Assembly (NCBI GenBank): GCA_039029315.1
Contig: JBCCGK010000019.1
Coordinates: forward strand, 1-64,000
Reading direction: 5' to 3'
Length of the DNA: 64,000 nt
Source of the DNA: JBCCCJ01 sp039029315
GTDB lineage: Bacteria > Bacteroidota > Bacteroidia > J057
The notes below the pieces were generated by a model. That model was not told the origin of the DNA, searched no databases, and worked only from the letters and a program-made list of their open reading frames with translations. Every line of letters starts with the position of its first letter. Positions within the stretch are counted from its first letter, which is position 1. The position numbers and the translations under genes are program-made. Positions 52,558 through 62,028 of the stretch are shown here, piece by piece.

Positions 52558-53853
52558 TTATTTAGTCCGAATCTTCATCAGTCCATACATCCCAAAGCCT
52601 GCAGCGACAACTCCCAATCCAGCGAGTGACTCCAACGGTTTGTCCATCAACAAAAAGACCAATGTCCAGATCATCAATCCCAGGTAAACCATTGGGGTAA
52701 TGGGATATCCCCATGCTTTATAAGGTCGTTCCAAATCCGGGAATTTATACCTCAAGACAAATACACCAGCGACTGTAAATGTGGTCATTAATCCCAATGT
52801 GAATCCGGCGAATACCAGGACAGACTCAAAAGATGAAGTTATAACAAATATCAAGGTCAAAGCTGCCTGAAAATAGATCGCATAAGCAGGAACACCTTTG
52901 GAATTTGTTTTTGCCAAAAATCTAAAAATCCCAAAGTCCTGTCCTATGACCTGCAAAACCCTTGGGCCGGCCAGCATCATTGCACTTACTGTTGAGATCA
53001 GTAATAAAGCCAATACAACCCCCATGACTTTGGCCCCTAGTGGACCAAAAATATGCTGGGCAGATATATACCCTATTTCTACTTTGCCAGCCAATTCGGG
53101 AATCGGTGCGGAGTATAGGAAAATGTAATTCAACAACAAATATAGCAGCAGCACAATGCCTGTACCCAATCCCAATGCGAGTGGGAGATTTTTGCTTGGT
53201 AGTTCGATTTCATCGATCAGATAAGTCGCAGCATTCCAGCCTGTATAGGCATAAGAAACGTAGATCAATGATACGGCAAACGCACTTCCAATCAATAAAG
53301 ATCCATCTCCACTGATCGGTACAAGATTGATATCTTGTGGAGAATCAAGCAGAGCAAATCCAGCAAGAATAAAGCCGCAAATCAAAATTGCCTTCAGGGT
53401 CGTAAATCCGCTTTGAAACAAGCCACTATTTTTGAGTGTTGTAGCATGAACAATGGTTACGATTATCACAAGACTCGCTCCAGCAACCGTAGGATGAATC
53501 ACAGGAAACACACTTTCCAGATACACCCCAAAAGTGATAGATGCCAGGGCGGTGGGTGCCGCAAACCCTATGGTTGCTGATACCCACCCAGACACAAACC
53601 CTAAAGAGGGATGAAACAGCCTGGAGAGAAAATTGTATTCTCCTCCTGATCTTGGAAGTGCTGCACCTAATTCTGCATAGCTTAAGGCGCCACATAAGGC
53701 GATTACGCCTCCGACCAACCACAACATCAACAGAACAAAGCCTGACTGAATATCAACTACCTGAAATCCCAGGCTCGTAAACACACCTGTGCCAATCATA
53801 TTTGCGACCACAACGGAGGTAGCTGCGTAAAGGGATAATTTGTGGTTTTTCAT
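52558..53853 (-). CDS. APC-family amino acid permease
   Basis: 431-aa, about 12 transmembrane segments. The N-terminal VVVANMIGTGVFTSLGF loop, SGGEYNFLSRL (about 70-80) and SYAYTGWNAATYL are typical APC motifs. Substrate is unclear, but it resembles neutral/cationic amino acid exchangers. Isolated gene, convergent with the metallopeptidase-like gene. Confidence 0.88.
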   Translation of the reverse strand: MKNHKLSLYAATSVVVANMIGTGVFTSLGFQVVDIQSGFVLLMLWLVGGVIALCGALSYAELGAALPRSGGEYNFLSRLFHPSLGFVSGWVSATIGFAAPTALASITFGVYLESVFPVIHPTVAGASLVIIVTIVHATTLKNSGLFQSGFTTLKAILICGFILAGFALLDSPQDINLVPISGDGSLLIGSAFAVSLIYVSYAYTGWNAATYLIDEIELPSKNLPLALGLGTGIVLLLYLLLNYIFLYSAPIPELAGKVEIGYISAQHIFGPLGAKVMGVVLALLLISTVSAMMLAGPRVLQVIGQDFGIFRFLAKTNSKGVPAYAIYFQAALTLIFVITSSFESVLVFAGFTLGLMTTFTVAGVFVLRYKFPDLERPYKAWGYPITPMVYLGLMIWTLVFLLMDKPLESLAGLGVVAAGFGMYGLMKIRTK

Positions 53854-54028
53854 ACAATCATTCTGCTAAGGTAGGCTGCTATTTTTCGATCTGATGAGGA
53901 ATAATAAGGGTCGAAAACAATCCAAGCTGTTGCCTGTGATTTTATGAAGTAACATTAGCGTTTTTCTTGCTTTGGACAAATAGCAAAAAGGGATTCAAAA
54001 GACAGGGGAAGTTACAGAAAGAAATGAG

Positions 54029-54059
54029 TTTCTTACTCCATCAAGGGGTCGTATATTTG
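54029..54059 (+). promoter_or_regulatory. Bacteroidota-type promoter giving a likely leaderless mRNA
   Basis: TTTC (54029-54032), 19 nt, TATATTTG (54052-54059). The predicted start near 54066 meets the ATG at 54067. Confidence 0.5.
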
Positions 54060-54066
54060 GAGGAAT

Positions 54067-54723
54067 ATGAGGATTGTTTGTATTTCGGACACACATGGCC
54101 TGCATGGAGAGCTTGAGCTTCCAAAAGGGGATATGATTCTCCACAGCGGGGATTTCAGTAAGCTTGGTCGATCGCAGGAGGTGAAAAAATTCCTGTCCTG
54201 GTATTCTGATCTTGATTATCAGTATCGAGTTTTTATTGCCGGGAATCATGATTTTTTACCTGAAAAAGACCCTGATCTTTTCCGATCCATGATCCCTGCC
54301 AATTGCCTTTACCTGGAAGATGAGGGCACCAATATAGAGGGAATTTCACTATGGGGGTCTCCCTACTCACCCAGATTTTTCGATTGGGCATTTAATCGAG
54401 ATCGAGGGGAAAAGATCAATTGGCATTGGCAAAAAATTCCAGATTCCGTCGATATATTGCTAACCCATGGACCTCCCTACGGAATTCTGGACCGAACTGT
54501 GAGAGGCGATCTGGTTGGATGCGTGGATTTGCTCAAAAGAATTGAGGAGCTCTCTTCTCCCAAAATCCATTTATTTGGGCACATCCATGAAGCTTATGGG
54601 ATTTATGCCTCTGATACTTGCCACTATGTGAATGCCTCTGTAGTGGATTTGAGGTATCAATTGGTCCACCCTCCTATTGTGCTGGAATGGAAAGACGGGG
54701 CTGTACAAATCCTGAAGGAATAG
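54067..54723 (+). CDS. Metallophosphoesterase (calcineurin-like)
   Basis: 218-aa cytoplasmic phosphoesterase. Dinuclear metal motifs: SDTHG (7-11), SGDF (27-30), GNHDF (59-63), LLTHGPP and LFGHIHEAYG. The spacing resembles the MPPED (UPF0046, 239FB) group, whose substrates are phosphodiesters or unknown. It ends 6 nt before the convergent cyanophycinase-like stop. Confidence 0.88.
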   Translation: MRIVCISDTHGLHGELELPKGDMILHSGDFSKLGRSQEVKKFLSWYSDLDYQYRVFIAGNHDFLPEKDPDLFRSMIPANCLYLEDEGTNIEGISLWGSPYSPRFFDWAFNRDRGEKINWHWQKIPDSVDILLTHGPPYGILDRTVRGDLVGCVDLLKRIEELSSPKIHLFGHIHEAYGIYASDTCHYVNASVVDLRYQLVHPPIVLEWKDGAVQILKE

Positions 54724-54729
54724 ACAACC

Positions 54730-56721
54730 CTATCGAATAATTTGAATGGAATGCACAATCCCTTCCTCCTGCGTTCTTACCTGTAATACATATACTCCCT
54801 GGGCCAGATTCGGAATAGGAATCTGAATGGTCTGCGTAGTTGGGCCAATGACCTGCTTGTGTGTCAGATGTATTTTGCCCTGTCCATCAATCAATTGAAA
54901 GTCAAAGGTTCCATTTTGTCGACCATAGAGAAAGATATTCATCTGATCCTTCACGGGATTGGGATATACGGATAGCCAATCTCCACGGATAACTGGAACA
55001 TCCGCGGTAACAATTTGACGTGGATGCCCAATGGGCATGGCAGCACTGTCAATTAGCGACAAGTACATGTGCTTGAAACCTGCTATATTACGGGCAGCCC
55101 CTCCATAGCTTGGAGCAATGTGGCAATTGGTACCTGGATTTTTTAGCAGCATGAGCGGCATTTGTCCAAAACCCTGAAGATAGCTGATCCCTTCTTTGGG
55201 ATAATATTTCGCATAGGAATGTTGGCCAAGCCACAGCCCATAAGCCAAGGAGTCTTTGACCATACAATAAGGGACGGCAGAAGTGGTATTCTCCACATAA
55301 TCCTGATTCAAATGCGTGTTAGGCATTACAATTGTGGTTTGAAGCAGGCCCAAGCCATCCTGAAAATCCAGGATTCCATCATAGGAAGCCCATACTTCCT
55401 GGTAGTTTTGGACAAACCGCTTTCCTGCCAATCGGCTATCATCTCCCATGAATGCGATGATCATGCCCTTCTCACGAATCCGGTTCATGAGCAAGTCTCC
55501 ATTACTCCCATAAGCACGGATGAAGGCAAACAAGCTGTCAAAGTCATTCCCCACAAAGAGGAATTTCCGCGCTCCTTCAATCAATTCTTTGATTTCTTCT
55601 TTGTCCCGGTTTTCCTTTGTGCTTGTCAGCAGATGAACTGCCGGTACATTTTTGGTAAGCAGTACGGCCTGAACAGCCCCCGCAGCTGAATTCTCTGGTG
55701 AGGTTACAATCACAATTTCATCTTCAGCTTTCCCTTCCTCATATACAAGCGCATCCAGAAGTTCATTATTTTCTGATAAAGGATCACTCCCACTCATCAG
55801 CAATGTGTATTGCCCTGTTTCTTCGATTTGAGGAGGAATCAATCTAGGGGCAGATGAATGGGCCTCCCAGCTTACCATATCGAATGAGTCATTTTCCAAA
55901 AGCTGAATCACGCGAACGGAATCCACAACAGCTTTGGTATCAATGAGGTCGAACTCTGAAGGAATCAGATCACTAAGGTAAACTGTGACAGCTCCCGTTC
56001 CGAACACTCTCCCTATTCCGTAGCTGTCGATACAAAAAGCCGTCTTATCATCAACTCCAATTCCTGCAATCTGGTCTTGTTGATTCAAGGCCCAATGAGC
56101 TAGGAATCCGACCAATCTCCCTCCCCTTCCTTTCTCAGTGAAATGATTATCAAACAGGAATCCATCATACAAATCTACCAATCCTTCTTTCAAGGTGATA
56201 GATGGATGATTGACATCTGCCAACACATCCCTTGGGGAGAGCGGTCCCTTGTCTTCTGTAAATATCACATTGCCAAGGATACTCATGCCTGCTGATGACC
56301 CGCAAATTACCCCGCCTGCACCAAACTTGTCTTTGATGGCTTCTTCCACCCGAGAATCCTGAAATGCCTCCAGATATTCATGTTGATTTTCTCCCGAAAA
56401 GAACAATACGTCATAACTCATTAGGCTGTCATACATCCACTCCAGGTTGGCGATTTCAGAAGAAAAAATCCGAAAATGCTGAACATCAACTGCTCCCAGA
56501 GACAAAAAATACTCCTGAAGCCAAGGAGTCTCTCGTTCATATGTAATGATCGCAACTTTCCTGTTTTCGGATTGATTGATTGCCCATTGATAAGGGATAT
56601 CACTCCATCCACCCTGTATTTCAGAATTTCCCCCAATCAATACAAGGGTTCCCTGACCTTGAGCAAGGAGAGGAATCAATGCGCATATCCCTCCCAAAAA
56701 AATTATCAAAGATCGATACAT
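54730..56721 (-). CDS. Cyanophycinase-like S51 peptidase with T9SS domain
   Basis: 663-aa exported protein. Signal peptide to about residue 22. Residues 24 to about 260 match peptidase family S51: LVLIGGNSEIQGG, the nucleophile elbow ICGSSAGMS (Ser143) and FDNHFTEKGRGGRLVGFL, as in cyanophycinase. A further region of about 300 residues is similar to a second inactive-looking domain (SGSDPLSENN ... FVGNDFDSLFAFI). A type A sorting domain ends the protein (VYPNPVKDQMNI ... GQGKIHLTH ... QGVYVLQV). Whether it cleaves cyanophycin or other beta-aspartyl peptides is inference. Confidence 0.85.
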   Translation of the reverse strand: MYRSLIIFLGGICALIPLLAQGQGTLVLIGGNSEIQGGWSDIPYQWAINQSENRKVAIITYERETPWLQEYFLSLGAVDVQHFRIFSSEIANLEWMYDSLMSYDVLFFSGENQHEYLEAFQDSRVEEAIKDKFGAGGVICGSSAGMSILGNVIFTEDKGPLSPRDVLADVNHPSITLKEGLVDLYDGFLFDNHFTEKGRGGRLVGFLAHWALNQQDQIAGIGVDDKTAFCIDSYGIGRVFGTGAVTVYLSDLIPSEFDLIDTKAVVDSVRVIQLLENDSFDMVSWEAHSSAPRLIPPQIEETGQYTLLMSGSDPLSENNELLDALVYEEGKAEDEIVIVTSPENSAAGAVQAVLLTKNVPAVHLLTSTKENRDKEEIKELIEGARKFLFVGNDFDSLFAFIRAYGSNGDLLMNRIREKGMIIAFMGDDSRLAGKRFVQNYQEVWASYDGILDFQDGLGLLQTTIVMPNTHLNQDYVENTTSAVPYCMVKDSLAYGLWLGQHSYAKYYPKEGISYLQGFGQMPLMLLKNPGTNCHIAPSYGGAARNIAGFKHMYLSLIDSAAMPIGHPRQIVTADVPVIRGDWLSVYPNPVKDQMNIFLYGRQNGTFDFQLIDGQGKIHLTHKQVIGPTTQTIQIPIPNLAQGVYVLQVRTQEEGIVHSIQIIR

Positions 56722-56960
56722 AACCTATAGGACTTAGTATCCCATGAATGAGCAAGAATGAGTCTAGTGTGTGACGTTAGCGTGTATTTGAAACCACTAA
56801 TATACTAGCCGATCTATAAAAAACCTGATAATATTAGACAAGGTGGTTATGGTTGAGACATTTTCTCCCACTTACCTATCAAATACAGTATCGTTCTTTA
56901 AAAAAACGCAAATATGGCTCCAAAAGGTTGGTTTATCTTCACAAGATGGTCTAACTTACT

Positions 56961-57575
56961 TTGGTGAATACCCTATTTTCTTTCTCCGATGAACAAATCA
57001 TTGCAGGCCTTCTTGCCGGAGGCCAACAAGAACATCAGAGTCTAAAGTATTTGTATACAACTCATCAGAAAAAAATCATCAGTTATGTGACCAACAACCA
57101 AGGGACTGAATGGGTAGCAAATGATATTTTCCAGGAGGGGATTCTTATTTTGTATAAACAAATCAGAAAAGGAAAGTTTCGAGGAGAAAGTGCCATTGGG
57201 ACCTATTTGTATGGAATTTGCCGCTATTTATGGTTGAATAAATTAAAGGAGATCAAATCTCATCGAAGAGTGAATGATCAGTTGGTTGATCATCAAGTGG
57301 AAGAGGAAAGCATCGATCCCTATCGACCTGTTTTCCAGCAAGAGGAAAGAGAAAAGATTTACTCCTTGTTTTCAATGCTGAAACATCATTGCAAGGAGGT
57401 ACTGATTTATTCCATTGTAGATGAGTATTCCATGGAAGTGGTTGCCGAAAAGTTAGGATTTGATAATGCACAAATTGCACGCAATAAAAAATACAAATGT
57501 TTAAAACGCTTGAGAAAATACCTGGCTGACAATCCCGGTATCTCTGCTCAAATCAGGGAACTTCAGCAGTACTGA
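56961..57575 (+). CDS. ECF-type RNA polymerase sigma factor
   Basis: 204-aa sigma-70 family ECF factor. Region 2 (about 22-95; DIFQEGILILYKQIRKGKF and YLYGICRYLWLNKLKE) binds the -10 and core; region 4 (about 135-195) has the helix-turn-helix YSMEVVAEKLGFDNAQIARN. There is no ATG: an in-frame TAA lies at 56952, so the start is TTG at 56961 or GTG at 56964. The anti-sigma-like gene follows after 33 nt, so both are probably cotranscribed. No promoter of the usual kind was found upstream; autoregulation is possible. Confidence 0.88.
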   Translation: MVNTLFSFSDEQIIAGLLAGGQQEHQSLKYLYTTHQKKIISYVTNNQGTEWVANDIFQEGILILYKQIRKGKFRGESAIGTYLYGICRYLWLNKLKEIKSHRRVNDQLVDHQVEEESIDPYRPVFQQEEREKIYSLFSMLKHHCKEVLIYSIVDEYSMEVVAEKLGFDNAQIARNKKYKCLKRLRKYLADNPGISAQIRELQQY

Positions 57576-57608
57576 ATCACATGCTGCTCCCTATCAACTG
57601 CTGGACAT

Positions 57609-58364
57609 ATGGAAGATCAGGAAATATACGAACAGATAGAGGCCTACCTCCTTCACCGCATGACGGAACAGCAGCGCCTTGTGTTTGAACACCAACTGTC
57701 GCAAGATCCGTCTCTTGTTCAGGAAGTGCAAACTGTGAAAGCTTTACACGAGATTGTGCGTACCAGCAAGGATCAGATGATTCTGAATACCCTGAAACAG
57801 TTTAGAGAGGAAGAGACATTGTCGGAATCTCGCCAAGACAGTGGGATATCCCGGAATCTGTATGGATGGCGAGTTTATGCGATTGCAGCCACAGTTGTTC
57901 TCCTTCTTGGGATCGGGTGGCTGTTCAGAAGTCAGATATTTCTTCCTTCCCACCAGCAGATATTTGAAGAATATCATCAAGCATATCGCGCTCCAATCGT
58001 AGTCAGAGGAGAAAAACAAAACTCCATCTGGATGGATATTCGGGATGCCTATGTAGAACAAGCGTATGAGACAGCTGTCAAACTCCTCCTGTCTGAAAAA
58101 AATGAGTCAACGCCTTATTTAACACAATTTTATCTTGGACAATCCTTGTTGGCTCAAGAAGATGTTGATCCCAAACTGGCTATTGAGGCATTTGCAGAGG
58201 TTCTGTCCATGGATAATGATTATCATGCCCAGAGCTTGTGGTATACAGCTTTGGCCTGGATCAAACTTGGGGAAACCGAGCAAGCCAAAGCCACACTTGA
58301 ACAATTGATCAGCATCGGGACATTTCAGATGGATCAGGCCGAGGTTCTGTTGGACCGCTTGTAG
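57609..58364 (+). CDS. Membrane anti-sigma-like protein with TPR-like periplasmic part
   Basis: 251-aa, one transmembrane segment (about 88-107: RVYAIAATVVLLLGIGWLF). The cytoplasmic N-terminus (about 1-80: QIEAYLLHRMTEQQRLVFEH, QDPSLVQEVQ) looks like the zinc-free anti-sigma helical bundle. The predicted periplasmic C-terminus holds two to three TPR-like helix pairs (YLTQFYLGQSLLAQEDVDPK and LWYTALAWIKLGETEQAK). Adjacent to the sigma gene, so likely its negative regulator. Its 3' end overlaps the convergent CHAT gene by 31 bp. Confidence 0.8.
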   Translation: MEDQEIYEQIEAYLLHRMTEQQRLVFEHQLSQDPSLVQEVQTVKALHEIVRTSKDQMILNTLKQFREEETLSESRQDSGISRNLYGWRVYAIAATVVLLLGIGWLFRSQIFLPSHQQIFEEYHQAYRAPIVVRGEKQNSIWMDIRDAYVEQAYETAVKLLLSEKNESTPYLTQFYLGQSLLAQEDVDPKLAIEAFAEVLSMDNDYHAQSLWYTALAWIKLGETEQAKATLEQLISIGTFQMDQAEVLLDRL

Positions 58365-61252
58365 AAGGTGAAAACAACTAGGCTGAGGATCAATAAACCG
58401 CCAAAGACCCATCCCATATTTTGGCTACTATAAGTTGAGTTTTGCAAGCTGCTCTCTCCCAACATTTTCCAGCCTGCCCAAAAATATGGATGCGTAGTTA
58501 AAGGATCTCCCTGCTTCAAATACTCCAGTTGAGCAGATCGAATAGCCTTGTCTTTTTGTTGATCTTTGGAAAGATGGCGAAAAAATGCTGTCATGATGCT
58601 CGCAGTCGCCTGATCATCCACTTGCCACAAACTCACAATCAGACTGGGACATCCTGCGTAAGAAAATCCTCTAGCCATGCTCATCAAGCCTTCTCCCCGG
58701 ATCCATTTTCCGGTTCCAGTATTACAGGCACTCAATACGGCCAAATCACACCCCATTCTGAGGCCAAACAATTCGAAAACATATAGGTTCGGATCCGCTG
58801 AGGACCTGTGATCCTCATAAAAACTTAAGTGAGAATATTCAGGAGAGGAATCATTCATCTGTCCATGCATAGCCAGATGAAGAACTGTTGCATGTGAAGC
58901 ATATTCCAGAAAATGATCTTTTGTTGCCTCTTTGTCCAAAAAGACCTTGCCGTTCATTTGAGAAGCGGATTGCTCCACTTCCAATTGGGTATAGTGAAGA
59001 TTGGATTTGTCGCGTTTCCCCTCTCCCCTTGCCTCTCCATAAGAAGGGGCAAATCCCAGATATGGTGAAGAAAAATAGGAAACTTGGCTTGACTGTCGGG
59101 CTGTTTGTTCCAAAAAGAAGGTCCCCGAATAGGCATAACTCAGGGTGTATTGCTTGAGGAGATACGGCAAATCTTGATAATTTCGTTTTTCTGATTTTAC
59201 TCGCTCGCTCAATAAGACTTCAAATGGTAAATAACTGATGGGACCAACAGGACTAATGATTGATCTTTTGGGAAGAACTGCTTCAAATGGCCAAATCAGG
59301 GCTTCATACACATAAGACGCTTGCACTAGAAATTTTTGGTATTCCTCATTCAGGAATCTCTCATCCTGTTGAATTCCAGCCAATGTTGCATGCAGGGCAT
59401 CTGCTGACTCTCCAATCTGTGTTAGTTGTCCACAGGCTTTCCAGATGACCGTATCAGGCGTAATGAGGAATCCATACATCCGCTGTTCTCCCTCTACAAA
59501 GGTCAACCAGCCTTTTGGTCGATTTTGACCTGACAGATATGTTTGAATCTCTCCAATCTTGCAGACAGAGATTTGGTATTTGAGCCGATAATAATGCGGA
59601 TATTGTTGCTCAAGTCTTCTCAGAAAGGATTCATATTCTCCTTCGAGGGATAATTTTCCCTGGACCAGGGCATTGATTTTTTCCTCACGAGCTGTAGATC
59701 CCTTGTTTTCTTCTGCCAGGATATATGAATCATATTCGGCCAACTGCTTCTTGAATGCTTGTTCCCTGGACAAAACTCGTTTGGGGATGCCAGAGAAGCT
59801 CAATGCCTGACCTTTACGAAAGGTTTGCAACAAGGCAAATGATCTTCCTTCTTCTGTCCATTCAAATGCTTGGTTTAAGTAGCGCAAAGAGTCTGTATGC
59901 TGGTACAGGTTCCAGGCAATATCTATGGCCCGAGCAAAAAATGGAGCTACTTTCTGGCTCCAGATAATGTGAGAAGCTTCCTTTTTTCTCCCACGACGAA
60001 TTTCCTGAATGAATAAGGAAGCGGATTTGCAAGCCAGAAAAGCTTCCTTATGATATTCGAGCTCGGCAGTTTGTTCATGCAATTTGTCAAAGCCGACAAC
60101 TTTCCCAATCAAGGCATCAAGCAACAGTTCCTCTCGGTTGGTGGGAGAAAAAGTATGGAGATGCTCCCGGATATCGAGACTGGCTAGCTGTTCTTGCAAA
60201 CTCCCGATGGCTTGCTGATAGGAGCTAAGTGCTTGCAAGGGTTCTTCTCTACTCAAGTAGGCATTTCCGATATATAAATAGCAGCCAGCCGTTCCAGGAT
60301 GATGGCTACCATAGGTTCGTTTTCGTTGTTCAAGGGTAGAGAGAAAATACTTCATCCCAAGTTCTTCCTGCGAAGCCTTTTGTCCTTCTAATTCCCCTTC
60401 CCACTCCGCTACGGACTGAGGATTCCGTTTAATCTCAATTTTCATGGCTTGCTGGTAGTGAAAAAGTGCCTCTTTCCTGGCTCCTAGCTCCCAATAAGCA
60501 GCGCCCAGATTGTTGTGAAGATCCTGAATCCAGCCAACTCGTCTGCCCGAATCCTGCCTGATCGCTTGATAGGATTGCGAATAAACTTCTGTTGCTCTTA
60601 GGTACTCTCCACTGCCAAAATACAAACCACCTGCACGAAAGTAGGCTTCAGCCAATCGATAATCATGAGAAGGAAGAGAAGAAGACAAAATGGAAATGGC
60701 AGATTCTATGTATTGGCCAGATGTCTCGAAATCTCCCAAATATTTATAACAGGTAGACATGTACATATAAATCAAGCCTAGCTGGTAGCTGCCTTGCCCC
60801 CACTCTTTGCTCGCGAATTGTGATGCTTCATAAAACAATTGAATGGCTTCAGCATAATTTTCCAACAATACCTGTAACTCAGCCAGATTTTTGTAGGCTC
60901 GATAGGTATTCGGTGGATCGTCCAATTGTTTGTATCGTTCCAGGGCCTCTCTCAATGGGACATCCGCCCGATAACAACTTTCTGTTCGCAACAATATTCT
61001 CCCCTGACTTAGATAAGCGCGTGCAAGAAGCGCAGATTGTGTATCTTGATCATCGAAAGCGGTCATGGCTTTGTCCACCAATGCCAAGGCTGGTGTTAAT
61101 TGGCGAAGTCTTCGCAGGGAATCTGCTTCTATGAGCCATTGTTCGATGGCTTGTGAAGGAGGAACTTGAGATAGTCCTCTATCCGGAGAGAGAAAAATGA
61201 TTACAAGAAGGGGAAAATACAGATGAACCTGAATCTGATGACCAAACTTCAT
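58334..61252 (-). CDS. Membrane-anchored TPR-CHAT caspase-like protease
   Basis: 972-aa protein. Signal peptide (1 to about 29), then many TPR repeats (about 35-420: for example ARAYLSQGRILLRTESCYRA, AYWELGARKEALFHYQQAMK), an extended helical linker, and a CHAT protease domain in the last 320 residues with catalytic His796 (HLAMHGQMND) and Cys843 (LSACNTGTG). A single C-terminal transmembrane span (about 946-964) ends with KRSNRTSA, so the bulk of the protein is predicted to be periplasmic. CHAT domains are cysteine peptidases of the caspase/separase clan. It is divergent from the SRAP gene (21 nt) and converges with the anti-sigma-like gene. Confidence 0.9.
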   Translation of the reverse strand: MKFGHQIQVHLYFPLLVIIFLSPDRGLSQVPPSQAIEQWLIEADSLRRLRQLTPALALVDKAMTAFDDQDTQSALLARAYLSQGRILLRTESCYRADVPLREALERYKQLDDPPNTYRAYKNLAELQVLLENYAEAIQLFYEASQFASKEWGQGSYQLGLIYMYMSTCYKYLGDFETSGQYIESAISILSSSLPSHDYRLAEAYFRAGGLYFGSGEYLRATEVYSQSYQAIRQDSGRRVGWIQDLHNNLGAAYWELGARKEALFHYQQAMKIEIKRNPQSVAEWEGELEGQKASQEELGMKYFLSTLEQRKRTYGSHHPGTAGCYLYIGNAYLSREEPLQALSSYQQAIGSLQEQLASLDIREHLHTFSPTNREELLLDALIGKVVGFDKLHEQTAELEYHKEAFLACKSASLFIQEIRRGRKKEASHIIWSQKVAPFFARAIDIAWNLYQHTDSLRYLNQAFEWTEEGRSFALLQTFRKGQALSFSGIPKRVLSREQAFKKQLAEYDSYILAEENKGSTAREEKINALVQGKLSLEGEYESFLRRLEQQYPHYYRLKYQISVCKIGEIQTYLSGQNRPKGWLTFVEGEQRMYGFLITPDTVIWKACGQLTQIGESADALHATLAGIQQDERFLNEEYQKFLVQASYVYEALIWPFEAVLPKRSIISPVGPISYLPFEVLLSERVKSEKRNYQDLPYLLKQYTLSYAYSGTFFLEQTARQSSQVSYFSSPYLGFAPSYGEARGEGKRDKSNLHYTQLEVEQSASQMNGKVFLDKEATKDHFLEYASHATVLHLAMHGQMNDSSPEYSHLSFYEDHRSSADPNLYVFELFGLRMGCDLAVLSACNTGTGKWIRGEGLMSMARGFSYAGCPSLIVSLWQVDDQATASIMTAFFRHLSKDQQKDKAIRSAQLEYLKQGDPLTTHPYFWAGWKMLGESSLQNSTYSSQNMGWVFGGLLILSLVVFTFYKRSNRTSA

Positions 61253-61273
61253 GAATTAATAAATTTCTAAGCG

Positions 61274-61951
61274 ATGTGTGGTCGATATTCTTTTACGCAA
61301 AGTACACTTCCTGGCGAAATAGTTCAACCAGAGAATCTTGAAATTGAGGTCAAAGCACGTTACAATATTGCGCCTTCCCAGTTTTGCCCAATCATCCCTC
61401 AAACCGATCCTGAGCGGGTGCATTTCTTTCGTTGGGGACTCGTTCCGCATTGGGCTCAGGATGTCAGCATTGGAAACAAAATGATCAATGCCCGGGGCGA
61501 AACTCTTACTGAAAAACCCGCATTTCGAGACGCCTTCCAGCGCAATCGATGTTTGGTTCTCGCAGACGGGTTTTATGAATGGAAAAAAACTGCGACTGGC
61601 AAACAGCCTTATCGGATTGGTTTATCCTCCGAAGAAGCATTTTATTTTGCCGGCCTCAGCAGCATATGGCAGCATCCATCTGGCGAATTGCTCCCAACTT
61701 TCACCATCATCACCACCCGCCCCAATACATTGGTGGAAGACATTCACAATCGGATGCCGGTCATCCTTCCCAAGAAGCAGCTGGCCAGTTGGATGGACCC
61801 CTCCGCCAAGACCGAAGACCTTCAGGAATTGCTCCTTCCCTACCCTGCCGAGCAAATGAAGGCCTATCCTGTTGCCCGGCAACTTGGGAATGTTCGGAAT
61901 GATCATCCTGGCTTGATTAGGCCATATGAGCCTCCGCTGACCTTGTTTTGA
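61274..61951 (+). CDS. SOS response-associated peptidase (SRAP/YedK-HMCES)
   Basis: 225-aa SRAP protein that crosslinks to abasic sites in single-stranded DNA. Catalytic Cys2 after the initiator Met (MCGRYSF), Asn73 (INARGE), Glu102 (GFYEWKK) and His158 (DIHNRMPVIL) are all present, so it should be active as a DNA-protein crosslinking shield. Full length. Confidence 0.95.
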   Translation: MCGRYSFTQSTLPGEIVQPENLEIEVKARYNIAPSQFCPIIPQTDPERVHFFRWGLVPHWAQDVSIGNKMINARGETLTEKPAFRDAFQRNRCLVLADGFYEWKKTATGKQPYRIGLSSEEAFYFAGLSSIWQHPSGELLPTFTIITTRPNTLVEDIHNRMPVILPKKQLASWMDPSAKTEDLQELLLPYPAEQMKAYPVARQLGNVRNDHPGLIRPYEPPLTLF

Positions 61952-62028
61952 TCACCGCTTGATCAGGATTTGGCCAAAACAAATGTTGATCTTTTTCATT
62001 CTATTAAAAAGATTCGCACCTTCGCCTT

